Assembly (NCBI GenBank): GCA_024638805.1
Contig: JAHEJO010000008.1
Coordinates: 1-37,487, forward strand
Reading direction: 5' to 3'
Origin: Acidimicrobiales bacterium
GTDB lineage: Bacteria > Actinomycetota > Acidimicrobiia > Acidimicrobiales > SZUA-35
DNA length: 37,487 nucleotides
Part shown: positions 16,896 through 26,965 of the stretch, one piece after another
Layout of the letters: each line of letters begins with the position of its first letter
Position numbering within the stretch: position 1 is the first letter of the stretch
Made by a program: the position numbers and the translations under genes
The notes under the pieces: model-generated
The model's database searches: none
The model's input: the letters and a program-made list of their open reading frames with translations, nothing else
Told to the model about the DNA's origin: nothing

Positions 16896-18035
16896 TCAGC
16901 CCGCCGATTCCAGCCAGGCCCTCACATCGTCGGAGTCCTCACCGAGTATCGGAGGTTTCTTCCTCGCCTCCAACGGGGTGCGACCGAGCTTGATCGGCGC
17001 GCGAGCTGTGCGCATTCCGTCAACGGTCCAGACCGGATCGAGACCGAGGCGTCGGGCGTCGGCGAACGCCTCGGTGAGCGTATTGATCGGGCCGGCCGGA
17101 ACCCGGGCCGCCAGCAGCGCCGAGATCCACTCTGCGGCGCGTCGCTCGAGCAAGTGGGGAGCCAGCGCCTCGCCCAGCTCCAGGATGTGGGTGACCCGCG
17201 CGCCATTGGTCACGAACCGTGGGTCGTCGATGAGGTGGTCGGCACCGATCACCTCGCACAGACGCCGCCACTGTCGGTCATTGCCCGTCGCAATGATGAA
17301 CGGCCCGTCGGACGCGACGAACACCTCGTACGGAGCGACGGAAGCGTGGCGGTTACCAGCTCGGCGGGGGTCCTTTTCGGTGAGCAGCGCAGCTGAGCTG
17401 GCATTGACCATTCCGGCCAGGAGCGACTGCATCAGGGCGATCTCGACCAGCTGGCCCTGACCGCCACCGATCCAGCGAGCGTGCAGCGCGGCCAGGATGC
17501 CGGCCAGAGCGTGGAGCCCGGCGAGCACGTCCGCCACGGCCACACCCACCCTGTACGGGCCGCCATCCTCGGGTCCGGTCAGGCTCATCAACCCTCCCAT
17601 CCCCTGGATCAGGAAATCGAATCCGGGCATCGACGCACCTGCACCGTCGGTGCCGAATCCGGTGATCGAGCAGTAGACCAGACCGGGGTTGACCGCCCGG
17701 GCCGATTCGAAATCGAGACCGAACCCTTCCATCACCCCTGGCCGGAAGTTCTCGATGAGAACGTCGGCACGAGCGACGAGGGTTCGCGCCAGATCCAGGT
17801 CGGCAGGCCGGCCCAGATCGAGGGTGATGCTCTGTTTGTTCCGGTTGATGGCGGCGTAGTACGTGCTGGTCCCGTCGTCCAAGAACGGAGGCCAGTGCCG
17901 GGTGTCGTCCCCGCCATCGGGTCGCTCCACCTTGATGACCGAGGCACCCATGTCGGCGAGGTGCATCGCGCACAGGGGGCCGGCCAGCACCCTCGAAAAA
18001 TCGGCAACAACGATCCCATCCAACGCCCCGGTCAT
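16896..18035 (-). CDS. CaiB/BaiF family CoA-transferase
   Basis: LDGIVVADFSRVLAGPLCAMHLADMGASVIKVERPDGGDDTR, NRNKQSITLDLGRPADLDLARTLVARADVLIENFRPGVMEGFGLDF, ITGFGTDG. Confidence 0.95.
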   Translation of the reverse strand: MTGALDGIVVADFSRVLAGPLCAMHLADMGASVIKVERPDGGDDTRHWPPFLDDGTSTYYAAINRNKQSITLDLGRPADLDLARTLVARADVLIENFRPGVMEGFGLDFESARAVNPGLVYCSITGFGTDGAGASMPGFDFLIQGMGGLMSLTGPEDGGPYRVGVAVADVLAGLHALAGILAALHARWIGGGQGQLVEIALMQSLLAGMVNASSAALLTEKDPRRAGNRHASVAPYEVFVASDGPFIIATGNDRQWRRLCEVIGADHLIDDPRFVTNGARVTHILELGEALAPHLLERRAAEWISALLAARVPAGPINTLTEAFADARRLGLDPVWTVDGMRTARAPIKLGRTPLEARKKPPILGEDSDDVRAWLESAG

Positions 18036-18044
18036 CGCAGAACC

Positions 18045-18518
18045 CTATTCGTCGGCGAGCACCAGATCCGAGCAATTGAGCACATCGGGCCGATTCCCGC
18101 AGGTCACGCCGAACTCCTCGTACTCGCTGCCGACGGGCGCCCGCTCCCAGAGCGCATCACACGCGCCGCCGTCGCCGAGCTCACACAGATCCCAGAGCGA
18201 GTCCAGTACCGGGTCGTCCCCGTAGGTGGTGGGTCCCGAGAACGGAATCTCGACCGGTGGTTCCTTCCCTGCCTCGACGAGCATGTCCGACGCCCGCTGA
18301 CAGGTCGCGATCAATTCCGATCGAGTCGACTCGCCTGTTCGGCTGTCGAGCAGTCCCACGACGCAGGAGGACACCTCGGGGGTGTATCCCTGGGCCAGCA
18401 AGTCCGCGGTCGAGTCGAGGCCTGCCGGTTCGGACACCGTCGTGCCAGCCAACCCACACGACACCAGGCCGATCGACGCAACGATCAGCAACGACGGAAC
18501 GACACCTCGGCCTAACAC
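18045..18518 (-). CDS. Putative lipoprotein of unknown function
   Basis: Signal sequence with lipobox-like IGLVSCG; Cys-rich C-terminus WDLCELGDGGACDALWERAPVGSEYEEFGVTCG. Confidence 0.65.
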   Translation of the reverse strand: MLGRGVVPSLLIVASIGLVSCGLAGTTVSEPAGLDSTADLLAQGYTPEVSSCVVGLLDSRTGESTRSELIATCQRASDMLVEAGKEPPVEIPFSGPTTYGDDPVLDSLWDLCELGDGGACDALWERAPVGSEYEEFGVTCGNRPDVLNCSDLVLADE

Positions 18519-18621
18519 TGTGATCCCATCGGCACTTCGCCTTCGACGCTGAGTTGCTCCTCCAGCGCCTCACCGTCACTCCGTTAGAGTTGACAAAGAT
18601 CTGATCAAGGAGATTCCACCA

Positions 18622-20916
18622 ATGACCGTCGGTCCTGTCACACCCATCGAACTGATCAACGCGGTGTACGCCACTCTCGACGAGCGGGTCGCGGCCATGC
18701 GCACTCGACTCGGGCGATCGATGACGCTGGCCGAGAAGATCCTCGCCAACCACCTCGACGACCCCGAGGCCGAGGTCGGGCGTGCCGTCAGTTACGTCGA
18801 TTTCCGGCCCGACCGGGTGGCGATGCAAGACGCCACCGCACAGATGGCGTGGCTCCAGTTCGACACCGCCGGCCTCCCGGAAGTGCAGGTCCCCACCACC
18901 ACACACTGCGACCACCTGATCCAGGCCAAGGTCGACGGGAAGAAAGACCTCCTGCGCGCTGTCGATTCGAACGAAGAGGTCTACGAATTCCTGCGTTCGA
19001 TTAGCGCCAAGTACGGCGGCGGCTTCTGGAAGCCGGGAAGCGGCATCATTCATCAGGTGGTGTTGGAGAACTACGCCTTTCCCGGCGGAATGATGATCGG
19101 CACCGACAGTCACACTCCGAACGCAGGCGGCCTCGGCATGATCGCCATCGGCGTGGGAGGAGCGGACGCGGTCGACGTGATGACCGGCTTTCCGTGGAAC
19201 GTGCGGTGGCCCAAGTTGATCGGCGTTCACCTCACCGGGCGGTTGAGCGGGTGGAGCGCTCCCAAGGACGTCATTCTCAAGGTTGCCGAGATCCTCACGG
19301 TGAAGGGCGGAACGGGGGCCATCGTCGAATACTTCGGGTCCGGGGCCAACAGTCTCTCGGCCACCGGCAAAGCGACGATCTGCAACATGGGAGCCGAGAT
19401 CGGCGCCACGACGTCGTTGTTCGCCTACGACGACGCAATGGCCCGCTACCTCAAGTCGACAGGACGTGAAGCCACAGCCGATGCCGCCAACGCGGTGGCC
19501 CATCATCTCCGAGCCGATGACGATGTGCTCAGCAGTCCGAGCGAGTACTTCGATCGCGTGATCGAGATCGACCTCGATGATTTGCACCCCCACATCAACG
19601 GTCCACACACACCCGACCTCGCCCGAGAGCTCAAGGATCTCGGGAGCGAGGCCCGCCAAAACGGCTGGCCGACCGAGATCAGCGCCGCGCTCATCGGCAG
19701 TTGCACCAACTCCAGCTACGAAGACATCACGCGGGCGGCGTCGATCGCCCGCGAAGCCGCCGCCAAGGGTCTCGAGGTCAAGACCAAACTCATGATCACT
19801 CCCGGGTCCGAACAGGTCAGGGCAACGATCGAACGCGATGGGCTCCTCGCCGACTTCGAGGCGTTGGGGGCGACCGTTCTCGCCAACGCCTGTGGGCCCT
19901 GCATCGGGCAGTGGGACCGAACCGGGGAACACGAACCGGGAGTCGCCAACACGATCGTCACGAGCTACAACCGCAACTTCCCCAAGCGCAACGACGGTGA
20001 TGCCGCCACCCTGGCGTTCGTCACGTCACCCGAAACCGTCATGGCCCTGGCTCTGGCCGGGACCATCGATTTCGACCCCATTTCGGGCACGCTCCCCAAC
20101 GAACACGGAGAACAGGTCGCCCTGTCGGTGCCGGTGGGTGTCGAATTGCCGCCTCGCGGTTTCGACGAAGGCGAATCCGGATTCATCGCACCGCCGGACA
20201 GCGGAGAGGGAATCGATGTGGCCGTGTCGCCTTCGTCGGATCGACTACAGCTTCTCACACCGTTTCGCCCCTGGGACGGGAACGACTACGCGGAACTGCC
20301 GATATTGGTGAAAGCCAAAGGCAAGTTCACCACCGACCACATCTCGATGGCCGGACCGTGGCTCAAGTACAGGGGCCATCTCGAGAACATCTCCGGCAAC
20401 CTCTACCTGGGTGCGGTCAACGCCTTCACCAGGGCCGATGGCAGCGACTATGAAGTCGGGTACGGCAAGAATCAGCTCACCGGCAACACGGAGACCTTCC
20501 CCGAGATCGCCAGGGCATACCACCAGGCCGGCCAACCATGGGTGGTCATCGGCGACGAGAACATGGGCGAGGGCTCGAGCCGGGAGCATGCTGCGATGGA
20601 ACCTCGATTTCGTCTGGGTCTGGTCGCGATCGCCCGAAGCTTCGCCCGTATACACGAAACGAACCTGAAAAAGCAGGGGATGGTGCCCCTGACCTTCGTC
20701 GACCCCGCCGACTACGACCGCATCGGCGAGGACGACCGTATCGGTCTCACCGGTCTGGCCGAGTTGACGCCCGGGCGGACGCTGACCGTCACCGTCACCA
20801 CCCTCGCCGGTTCCACCTGGTCCTTCGAAGGCGCCCACACCTTCAGCAACGAACAGATCGAGTGGTTCCATGCGGGGAGCGCTCTGAACGTGATCCGGCG
20901 CAACCTCGGCGTGTAG
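18622..20916 (+). CDS. acn: Aconitate hydratase (mitochondrial-type)
   Basis: AAGGAG RBS upstream; [100 protein letters not shown]. Confidence 0.96.
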   Translation: MTVGPVTPIELINAVYATLDERVAAMRTRLGRSMTLAEKILANHLDDPEAEVGRAVSYVDFRPDRVAMQDATAQMAWLQFDTAGLPEVQVPTTTHCDHLIQAKVDGKKDLLRAVDSNEEVYEFLRSISAKYGGGFWKPGSGIIHQVVLENYAFPGGMMIGTDSHTPNAGGLGMIAIGVGGADAVDVMTGFPWNVRWPKLIGVHLTGRLSGWSAPKDVILKVAEILTVKGGTGAIVEYFGSGANSLSATGKATICNMGAEIGATTSLFAYDDAMARYLKSTGREATADAANAVAHHLRADDDVLSSPSEYFDRVIEIDLDDLHPHINGPHTPDLARELKDLGSEARQNGWPTEISAALIGSCTNSSYEDITRAASIAREAAAKGLEVKTKLMITPGSEQVRATIERDGLLADFEALGATVLANACGPCIGQWDRTGEHEPGVANTIVTSYNRNFPKRNDGDAATLAFVTSPETVMALALAGTIDFDPISGTLPNEHGEQVALSVPVGVELPPRGFDEGESGFIAPPDSGEGIDVAVSPSSDRLQLLTPFRPWDGNDYAELPILVKAKGKFTTDHISMAGPWLKYRGHLENISGNLYLGAVNAFTRADGSDYEVGYGKNQLTGNTETFPEIARAYHQAGQPWVVIGDENMGEGSSREHAAMEPRFRLGLVAIARSFARIHETNLKKQGMVPLTFVDPADYDRIGEDDRIGLTGLAELTPGRTLTVTVTTLAGSTWSFEGAHTFSNEQIEWFHAGSALNVIRRNLGV

Positions 20917-20987
20917 TCGGATCGAGGTGTGACGTCGTCGGCTCCTCCCTCACGCCGAGTTCGAGCCGAGCCGATAGGTTCATTCCT

Positions 20988-22358
20988 ATGGCAGGCGCAG
21001 CCTTTTTCGATCTCGACCGCACACTTCTGCAGGGGGCCAGCGGGCCGCACATCTCCGCCGCGCTGCGGGCCGAGGGAGTGCTGGCGGACAAGCCGATTCG
21101 CGGCGAAGGGCTGGTGTTCGGCATCTTCAACGTGATCGGAGAAACCCTGCCGTCGATGGCCCTGACCCGGGTCGGCATCCGCGCCACGAAGGGTTGGAAT
21201 GTGGCGGCGGTCCAGGCGGCGGGCCGGCGGGTGGGACCTGTCCTTGCCGACGCGGTGCAGCCCTTCGCCCACGAGCTGATCGCCGATCACCGGGCCGCCG
21301 GCGACAAGGTCGTACTGGCCACGACAACCCCCTACGAGCTGGTGAAACCGTTTGCCGACCTGATGGGGATGGACGCCGTTCTCGCCACCCGCTATCGGTC
21401 CGTTGACGGATCCACCTACAACGGCACGGTCGACGGTGAGTTCGTGTGGAGTCGTGGCAAAGCTCGCTCGGTCAGGGCGTGGGCCCGAGCCAACCTCATC
21501 GAACTCGCCGACAGCTACGGCTACTCCGACAGCGTTTTCGACCTCCCGATGCTACGGGCGGTCGGCCATCCCACCGCCGTCAACCCCGACCCCCGCCTGT
21601 GGGCCCTCGCCAGCCTCTCTCGCTGGCCCACCGTGTGGTTGGATGCTCCCCCCGGCGTGCCCAAACCGCTCGGCATCGAACCCCAGCGCATCGTCAGGGA
21701 GTTGTTTCGCCCTGAACTACTCCTGTTCATTCGGATGGATGTCGACGGCGTCGACAATCTGGCCGATCTCAAGGGTGCGCTGATCACTCCCAATCATCGC
21801 AGCTACCTCGATCCGCTCGTGCTCGGACAAGCCGTGAGCCGCACGAACCGTCCAGTCCGCTTCCTGTCCAAGAAGGAGGTCACCGACGCCCCGATCGTGG
21901 GTCCGATCACCACTGCCATGGGGGCGATCCGGGTCGACCGTCAGGACCACAGCGGCGACCCGATGGGGGAAGCGGCGCGGGCCTTGCGCGCCGGTGAACT
22001 GGTGGCGGTCTTCCCGCAGGGCACGATCCCTCGAGGTCATGACTTCTTCGACCCCGTGCTCAAGGGCAGGTATGGGGCGGTTCGGCTGGCCCTGGACACG
22101 GGCACCCCGATCGTTCCGGTCGGCATGTGGGGTACCGAGCGGGCCTGGCCCCGCAACCGCCGACTCCCCTATTTGCTCAACCTCGCCGACCCCCCCGAGG
22201 TGCGGGTCCGCTTCGGCGAGCCGTACCATCCACCCACCGACGACCTCGAGGTCGAGACCAAACGGCTGATGGACCGAATCGTTGACCTTCTGCCCGACGT
22301 TGCGCGAGAACACCACGAGCCGACCGCAGCGGAGCTTGCCCGAACAGTTCCGGGATGA
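20988..22358 (+). CDS. HAD-IB hydrolase fused to PlsC-type 1-acylglycerol-3-phosphate acyltransferase
   Basis: AAFFDLDRTLLQGASG (DxDxT), YGYSDSVFDLPMLRAVGHPTAVNPD, then ITPNHRSYLDPLVLG (NHx4D) and VAVFPQGTIPRG. Confidence 0.93.
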   Translation: MAGAAFFDLDRTLLQGASGPHISAALRAEGVLADKPIRGEGLVFGIFNVIGETLPSMALTRVGIRATKGWNVAAVQAAGRRVGPVLADAVQPFAHELIADHRAAGDKVVLATTTPYELVKPFADLMGMDAVLATRYRSVDGSTYNGTVDGEFVWSRGKARSVRAWARANLIELADSYGYSDSVFDLPMLRAVGHPTAVNPDPRLWALASLSRWPTVWLDAPPGVPKPLGIEPQRIVRELFRPELLLFIRMDVDGVDNLADLKGALITPNHRSYLDPLVLGQAVSRTNRPVRFLSKKEVTDAPIVGPITTAMGAIRVDRQDHSGDPMGEAARALRAGELVAVFPQGTIPRGHDFFDPVLKGRYGAVRLALDTGTPIVPVGMWGTERAWPRNRRLPYLLNLADPPEVRVRFGEPYHPPTDDLEVETKRLMDRIVDLLPDVAREHHEPTAAELARTVPG

Positions 22359-23251
22359 GCCTTCTGCTCTGCGTCGGCGAAGCACTGGTCGACCTTCTGC
22401 GGTCCGACACCGACACTTCGGGCATCCGGGCGGTTCCCGGCGGCGGGCCGATGAACGCCGCCATCGCCGCCGCTCGACTCGGGGTCCCCACCGCCTTCGT
22501 CGGGCGAGTCTCGACCGACCCGTACGGTGAGCGGATTTGGTCGCACCTGCTCGCCAGCAATGTGATCCTCGATGCCGCCCAACGAGGCCGCGAGCCGACC
22601 GCCACCGCCGAGGTGAAAACCGAACCGATCCAACGCTTCGTGTTCTCCGGCACCGGGACCGCCGACACGCTTCTCGACGCAGTCGATCTCGCATCCCTCC
22701 CCGACGAGCCGGCCATTCTCCACGGCGGCACCCTCGGGCTCTTTCGAGGCCAGACTGCGATCACGCTGGCCGAGTTGGCCTCCGCTTTCCCAGGACTCGT
22801 CAGTCTCGATCCCAACGTCCGTCCGGCGATGATCGGGGACCGGGCTCGCTGGTGGTACTTCGCCGACCGCTGGATCGATCGAGCGAACCTCGTGCGCGGC
22901 AGCGACGAGGACTTCGAATGGATGGGGGTCACCGTCGATGATCTCCTCGCCCGCGGTGTCGGGGCGGTCGTACGCACACTCGGTGCCGACGGAGCCGAGG
23001 TCGCGTTGGCATCGGGTGGCGGCGTCCGAGCCGCCGGTGACCGAATCGAGTTCGTCGATGCGGTGGGCGCCGGCGACTCGTTCTGTGGGGCGTTGCTCGC
23101 CAGCTTGTACGAGGCGGGCACGACCGTCGAGACCTTCCACCAACTCGATGCTCACTGGTGGAAATCGACACTCGAGTTCGCCGTCCGGGTCGCCGGTATC
23201 ACGTGTTCGCGACCCGGGGCCGACCCACCGTGGCGGCACGAACTCGGTTGA
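22355..23251 (+). CDS. PfkB-family carbohydrate kinase (fructokinase-like)
   Basis: LLLCVGEALVDLL, VPGGGPMNAAIAAARLGVPTAFVGRVSTDPYG, DAVGAGDSFCGALLASL; start overlaps previous stop by 4 nt. Confidence 0.93.
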   Translation: MSLLLCVGEALVDLLRSDTDTSGIRAVPGGGPMNAAIAAARLGVPTAFVGRVSTDPYGERIWSHLLASNVILDAAQRGREPTATAEVKTEPIQRFVFSGTGTADTLLDAVDLASLPDEPAILHGGTLGLFRGQTAITLAELASAFPGLVSLDPNVRPAMIGDRARWWYFADRWIDRANLVRGSDEDFEWMGVTVDDLLARGVGAVVRTLGADGAEVALASGGGVRAAGDRIEFVDAVGAGDSFCGALLASLYEAGTTVETFHQLDAHWWKSTLEFAVRVAGITCSRPGADPPWRHELG

Positions 23252-23360
23252 AACAGAAGAAGCCGGCCGCTTCTGAGCGACCGGCTTCTTGTTGACGCCG
23301 ATTGGAAAGGGGGAAACCGACTCGGCGTCAGCTGTATGCATCAAAGGGGGAGATGCAGAC
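23252..23360 (-). ncRNA. 6C-RNA-like small RNA: two stem-loops with C-rich loops followed by a terminator hairpin
   Basis: Minus strand: TGCATC-TCCCCCTTT-GATGCA (23337-23357); TGACGCCGA-GTCGGTTTCCCCCTTTCCAA-TCGGCGTCA (23293-23330); then AAGAAGCCGG...CCGGCTTCTT + TCTGTTT (23290-23251). Matches the architecture of the actinobacterial 6C RNA family. Confidence 0.82.
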
Positions 23361-23439
23361 CTTCACATTACCTCGGCCCGGCCCGGCTGAGCAGGCGCTT
23401 TGATGTGAAAATCGTCATAGACGCCAGCGGCAATGCGGG

Positions 23440-24816
23440 CTACAGCGGCATGTTGTCGTGCCGGCGAGCCCGAAGACGTTCCCGCTTCGACGACAGCATC
23501 GCCACGGCGTCGCTCACCTCGATACGGGTGTGGGATGGCGCGATCACCGCGGTGATACTCCCTCGCTCCGCAGCCTGGTACGGGGTGAGATGCGTCGCCT
23601 CGTACTCGGCGACAAGACCCGCTTTGTCCAGTTCGCTGGCCCCGCGGTGGAGAATCTCCACCGCCCCCTTGGCCCCCATGACCGCCACCTCGGCGGTGGG
23701 CCACGCCAGCATCACATCGTTGCCCATGTTGACCGAGTCCATCACGATGTACGCACCGCCGTAGGACTTGCGCAGGATCAGCCCGACGCGGGGCACGGTG
23801 GCCCGAGCATAAGCGAACGCCAATTGGGCACCGTGACGGATCATGCCCCGCCATTCGAGGTCTTTACCGGGAAGGAATCCGCTCGTGTCGACAACGGTGA
23901 GGAGGGGCACATTGAACGAATCGCAGAAGCCGACAAAACGAGCCCCTTTCTGACTGGCCGAGATGTCGATGCTGCCGGCCATCGATTGGGTCTGGTTGGC
24001 CACGATGCCCACCGGATGGCCACCGACCGATGCGAACCCGACGACAAGATTCGGGGCCCACTGGGCCCTGAGTTCGCTGAAGACGCCATCGTCGATGATG
24101 GTTGCGATCACCGACCGGACGTCGTAAGAACCAGTCGCCGTCGTCGGCAGCAGCTCCCCCGCCTCGGGGGTCGCCCGATCGGCCGGGTCGTCGGTCGGGA
24201 TCATCGCGGGCATCTGATCCACGTGATCAGGGAGGTAGCCGAGGATCTCGAGCAGGTAGTCCTCGGCCTGAACCGGCGTCTCGACGACCGTCGCAGCGAG
24301 CCCACTACTGCGCTGGTGAGAGCCGGCGCCCCCCAGGGCTAGACCGCTGACGTCGGTGCCGGTGAAATCGCGCACCATCTGGGGTCCGGACAGATAAGCG
24401 TACGCATCAGCGGTGAACACCACCACGTCGGCCAGGGCGAGGAGAAACGACGGACCCGACAGGACCGGGCCGTCGGCGATGAACAGGAGCGGCACTACTC
24501 CGCTGCACCGCACCATCTCACGGGCGATGCGACTCCACGCAACGGATGGGGCCAGACCTTCGGTCAGGCCGACGCCGGCGGCGGTGATGTCAGCGATCAC
24601 AGGCAGCCGCTGTTCTCTGGCCGCCCGCAGCCCGGACTCGACGACCAGGCAGTCCGACTCGGTGAGCTTGTCGCCGGGACGGGAGCCGTGGAGCGCGATC
24701 CTGACGACGCGACGATCCCCCAGCCAGGTCACCCGAGCACTGGATCGGACCGGCACCGCGGCGCGCAGATCGATCGTTCGATCGTCTGCGTGGGTCTCGG
24801 CGTCGATCAGGGCCAC
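23440..24816 (-). CDS. Acyl-CoA carboxylase carboxyltransferase (AccD/PccB-like)
   Basis: GGHPVGIVANQTQSMAGSIDISASQKGARFVGFCDSFNVPLLTVVDTSGFLPGKDLEWRGMIRHGAQLAFAYA..VPRVGLILRKSYGGAYIVMDS, MGAKGAVEILHR. GTG start (VALIDAETHADDRTIDL) at 24816; the upstream ORF extension is antisense to mftE. Confidence 0.9.
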   Translation of the reverse strand: MALIDAETHADDRTIDLRAAVPVRSSARVTWLGDRRVVRIALHGSRPGDKLTESDCLVVESGLRAAREQRLPVIADITAAGVGLTEGLAPSVAWSRIAREMVRCSGVVPLLFIADGPVLSGPSFLLALADVVVFTADAYAYLSGPQMVRDFTGTDVSGLALGGAGSHQRSSGLAATVVETPVQAEDYLLEILGYLPDHVDQMPAMIPTDDPADRATPEAGELLPTTATGSYDVRSVIATIIDDGVFSELRAQWAPNLVVGFASVGGHPVGIVANQTQSMAGSIDISASQKGARFVGFCDSFNVPLLTVVDTSGFLPGKDLEWRGMIRHGAQLAFAYARATVPRVGLILRKSYGGAYIVMDSVNMGNDVMLAWPTAEVAVMGAKGAVEILHRGASELDKAGLVAEYEATHLTPYQAAERGSITAVIAPSHTRIEVSDAVAMLSSKRERLRARRHDNMPL

Positions 24817-24873
24817 GCCACGTTTGTAGCGCACCGGTTGGTCGGCCACCGGCGCTTGCGGGAGAATGGTCCG

Positions 24874-25584
24874 GTGAACCCTGGCGTACCGTTCTGCCTC
24901 GGCAGCCTGACATCGAGCGAGATCCCGGGTGAGGTCGTACTGCTCATCCCTCTCGGCGCAACCGAACAGCACGGACCACACCTGCCGCTCGACACCGACA
25001 CCCGCATCGCCGTGGCCTGGGCCGAGGGCCTTGCGTCGAGGCTCGCGTCGACCAGTTTCGGGAGCGTGGTCCTCGTCGCTCCGCCGATGTGCTTCGGCTC
25101 CAGCGGTGAACACCAGGGTTTCGTCGGAACGATGAGCGTCGGCGGGCCCGTCGTCAGATCGGTCGTGGTGGAGCTGGCCCGGTCCGTGCGTGCGAACGTT
25201 GCTGCTGTCGTGTACGTGAACGGTCATTCCGGCAATCGCCGGCCGGTCACCGATGCCGTGCACCAACTCCGCGACGAAGGCCACAATGTCGCAGCGATCT
25301 TCCCGGTCATCGAAGGTGGCGATGCCCACGCAGGTCACACCGAGACCTCGCTGATGCTGCACCTCCATCCCCAGCTGGTCCGGCGCGACCGTGCCGAACC
25401 GGGTCGGGACGAGAGCTTGCCCGAGCTGCTGGCCGAGCTCAAACGGGACGGCGTACGTTCGGTCTCGCCGAATGGCATCCTCGGCGACCCGACCGGTGCC
25501 ACCGCAGCACAAGGGCGCCGGATCTTCGAACAACTGATTCGGCACGGTGTCACCGAAGTGGCCGGTACCGTCGGTGTGCTGTAG
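24874..25584 (+). CDS. mftE: Creatininase-family protein, MftE-like (mycofactocin peptidase type)
   Basis: GTG start; VVLLIPLGATEQHGPHLPLDTDTRIAVAWAEGLA, PPMCFGSSGEHQGFVGTMSVG, VYVNGHSGNRRPV, GDAHAGHTETSLMLHLHPQLV. MftE assignment supported by the adjacent MftF-like gene. Confidence 0.78.
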   Translation: MNPGVPFCLGSLTSSEIPGEVVLLIPLGATEQHGPHLPLDTDTRIAVAWAEGLASRLASTSFGSVVLVAPPMCFGSSGEHQGFVGTMSVGGPVVRSVVVELARSVRANVAAVVYVNGHSGNRRPVTDAVHQLRDEGHNVAAIFPVIEGGDAHAGHTETSLMLHLHPQLVRRDRAEPGRDESLPELLAELKRDGVRSVSPNGILGDPTGATAAQGRRIFEQLIRHGVTEVAGTVGVL

Positions 25585-26965
25585 TCCCACACCGGGGCTC
25601 CAACGACTCGATGGCGGTCGGATTCTCCTCGGCGGATCGCCGCGGCGCTTGCTCAAGCTGTCCGCACGGGGCGCGTCTCTCGTCAGCGAATGGTTGGCCG
25701 GGCAGGCCGAGCCCGTTTCACCGGCGCAGCGTCAACTCATGTGGCACCTGGTCGAATCGGGGATGGTCAGCCCACCACAACCCTCACCCGGATCGATCGA
25801 ACCCACCGATGTGATCATCCCCGTGTACGACGACCCGGTGGGTCTCGCGTTCACGCTGGCGGGTTTGGCCCATGACGACGAAGGACTGAACATCACCGTT
25901 GTCGATGACGGGTCGCCCACATCGGTCGAGCTACCCGACTGGGCGGCTGGCCGGGTCGCTCTGATTCGCTCGAGTACCAATGGCGGTCCCGCGACAGCCC
26001 GCACGGTCGGAATCACCGCCACCGAGAACGAGATCGTCGTGTTCGTCGACGCTGGAGTGCGGATCACGCCGAAGACGGTGAGGGCATTGGCTGCCTGGTG
26101 TACGAAGACCGATGGCATCGTCGCCGCCGGACCCCGCATCGTGGTTCCACCCCCGACCGGACCGCTGGATCGATACGAGGCATCTCATTCCGTACTGGAC
26201 GTCGGCCGTGGTCTCCGGAGCCCGGAGATCGTCGGCCCGGGACGTCCGGTCGGGTATCTGCCGACCGCTGCGCTGGCGGTCCGGCGCCAGGCTCTGGAGG
26301 CGATCGACGGGTTCGACCCGAGGTTCCGATACGGCGAGGACGTGGATCTCGTTTGGCGACTCGATCGAATCGGGTCGGTCGTTGTCGATCCGGCTCTTTC
26401 GGTCACCCATCCGGCGCGGGCCACGATCATCGAGTTCATGGTCCAGCGTTTTCGCTACGGGACCTCGGCCGGATTGCTGGCCGCAAAGCACGGCCGCACG
26501 ATGGCTCCGTTTCGAGTTGATCGAGCCGTTGCCGTCGCTCTGGTCGGGTCCATCGTTCTGCCGCTTGTGCCCGCTACGGCCGTGGCCGTCGGCACGGTCG
26601 TCCTCGAGACCGGTCGGAGAGCGGCGCAGTTCCGGACGTGGTGTGACGGGACACCGGGTTCGGCGGCCCGTGGGGCGATCGAGAACCTTCGGTCAACGGC
26701 GCAGGTTACGGTGGCGTTCACCGGGGTCGCCGGTCGAGCCTGGTGGCCGATCACGCTGATCGCCGTGGCGCAGGCGCGATCGCCGAGATTGCGAGCCCGG
26801 GCGAGAGGGATTGCGCTCGGATGGCTGATCAGAAACGCCGCTCACAGGGACCTCGGCGCGATCGCAATCGCTGTGCTCGACGACCTGTCCTATGGGATCG
26901 GAGTGTGGTACGGGAGTCTACGGGCCAGGACAGCGCGGGCCCTCGTGCCGACTATGTGGCGATGA
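25574..26965 (+). CDS. mftF: Family 2 glycosyltransferase, MftF-like
   Basis: GLQRLDGGRILLGGSPRRLLKLSARGASLVSEWL N-terminal domain followed by GT2 core TDVIIPVYDDPVGL, ITVVDDGSP, NGGPATARTVGI, FRYGEDVDLVWRL; overlaps the mftE stop. Confidence 0.78.
   Translation: MCCSPTPGLQRLDGGRILLGGSPRRLLKLSARGASLVSEWLAGQAEPVSPAQRQLMWHLVESGMVSPPQPSPGSIEPTDVIIPVYDDPVGLAFTLAGLAHDDEGLNITVVDDGSPTSVELPDWAAGRVALIRSSTNGGPATARTVGITATENEIVVFVDAGVRITPKTVRALAAWCTKTDGIVAAGPRIVVPPPTGPLDRYEASHSVLDVGRGLRSPEIVGPGRPVGYLPTAALAVRRQALEAIDGFDPRFRYGEDVDLVWRLDRIGSVVVDPALSVTHPARATIIEFMVQRFRYGTSAGLLAAKHGRTMAPFRVDRAVAVALVGSIVLPLVPATAVAVGTVVLETGRRAAQFRTWCDGTPGSAARGAIENLRSTAQVTVAFTGVAGRAWWPITLIAVAQARSPRLRARARGIALGWLIRNAAHRDLGAIAIAVLDDLSYGIGVWYGSLRARTARALVPTMWR

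Noticed and set aside
24817-25656. N-terminal extension of the 738-aa minus ORF 23440..25656
   Set aside because: Antisense to mftE; carboxyltransferase homology begins at VALIDAETH (24816).
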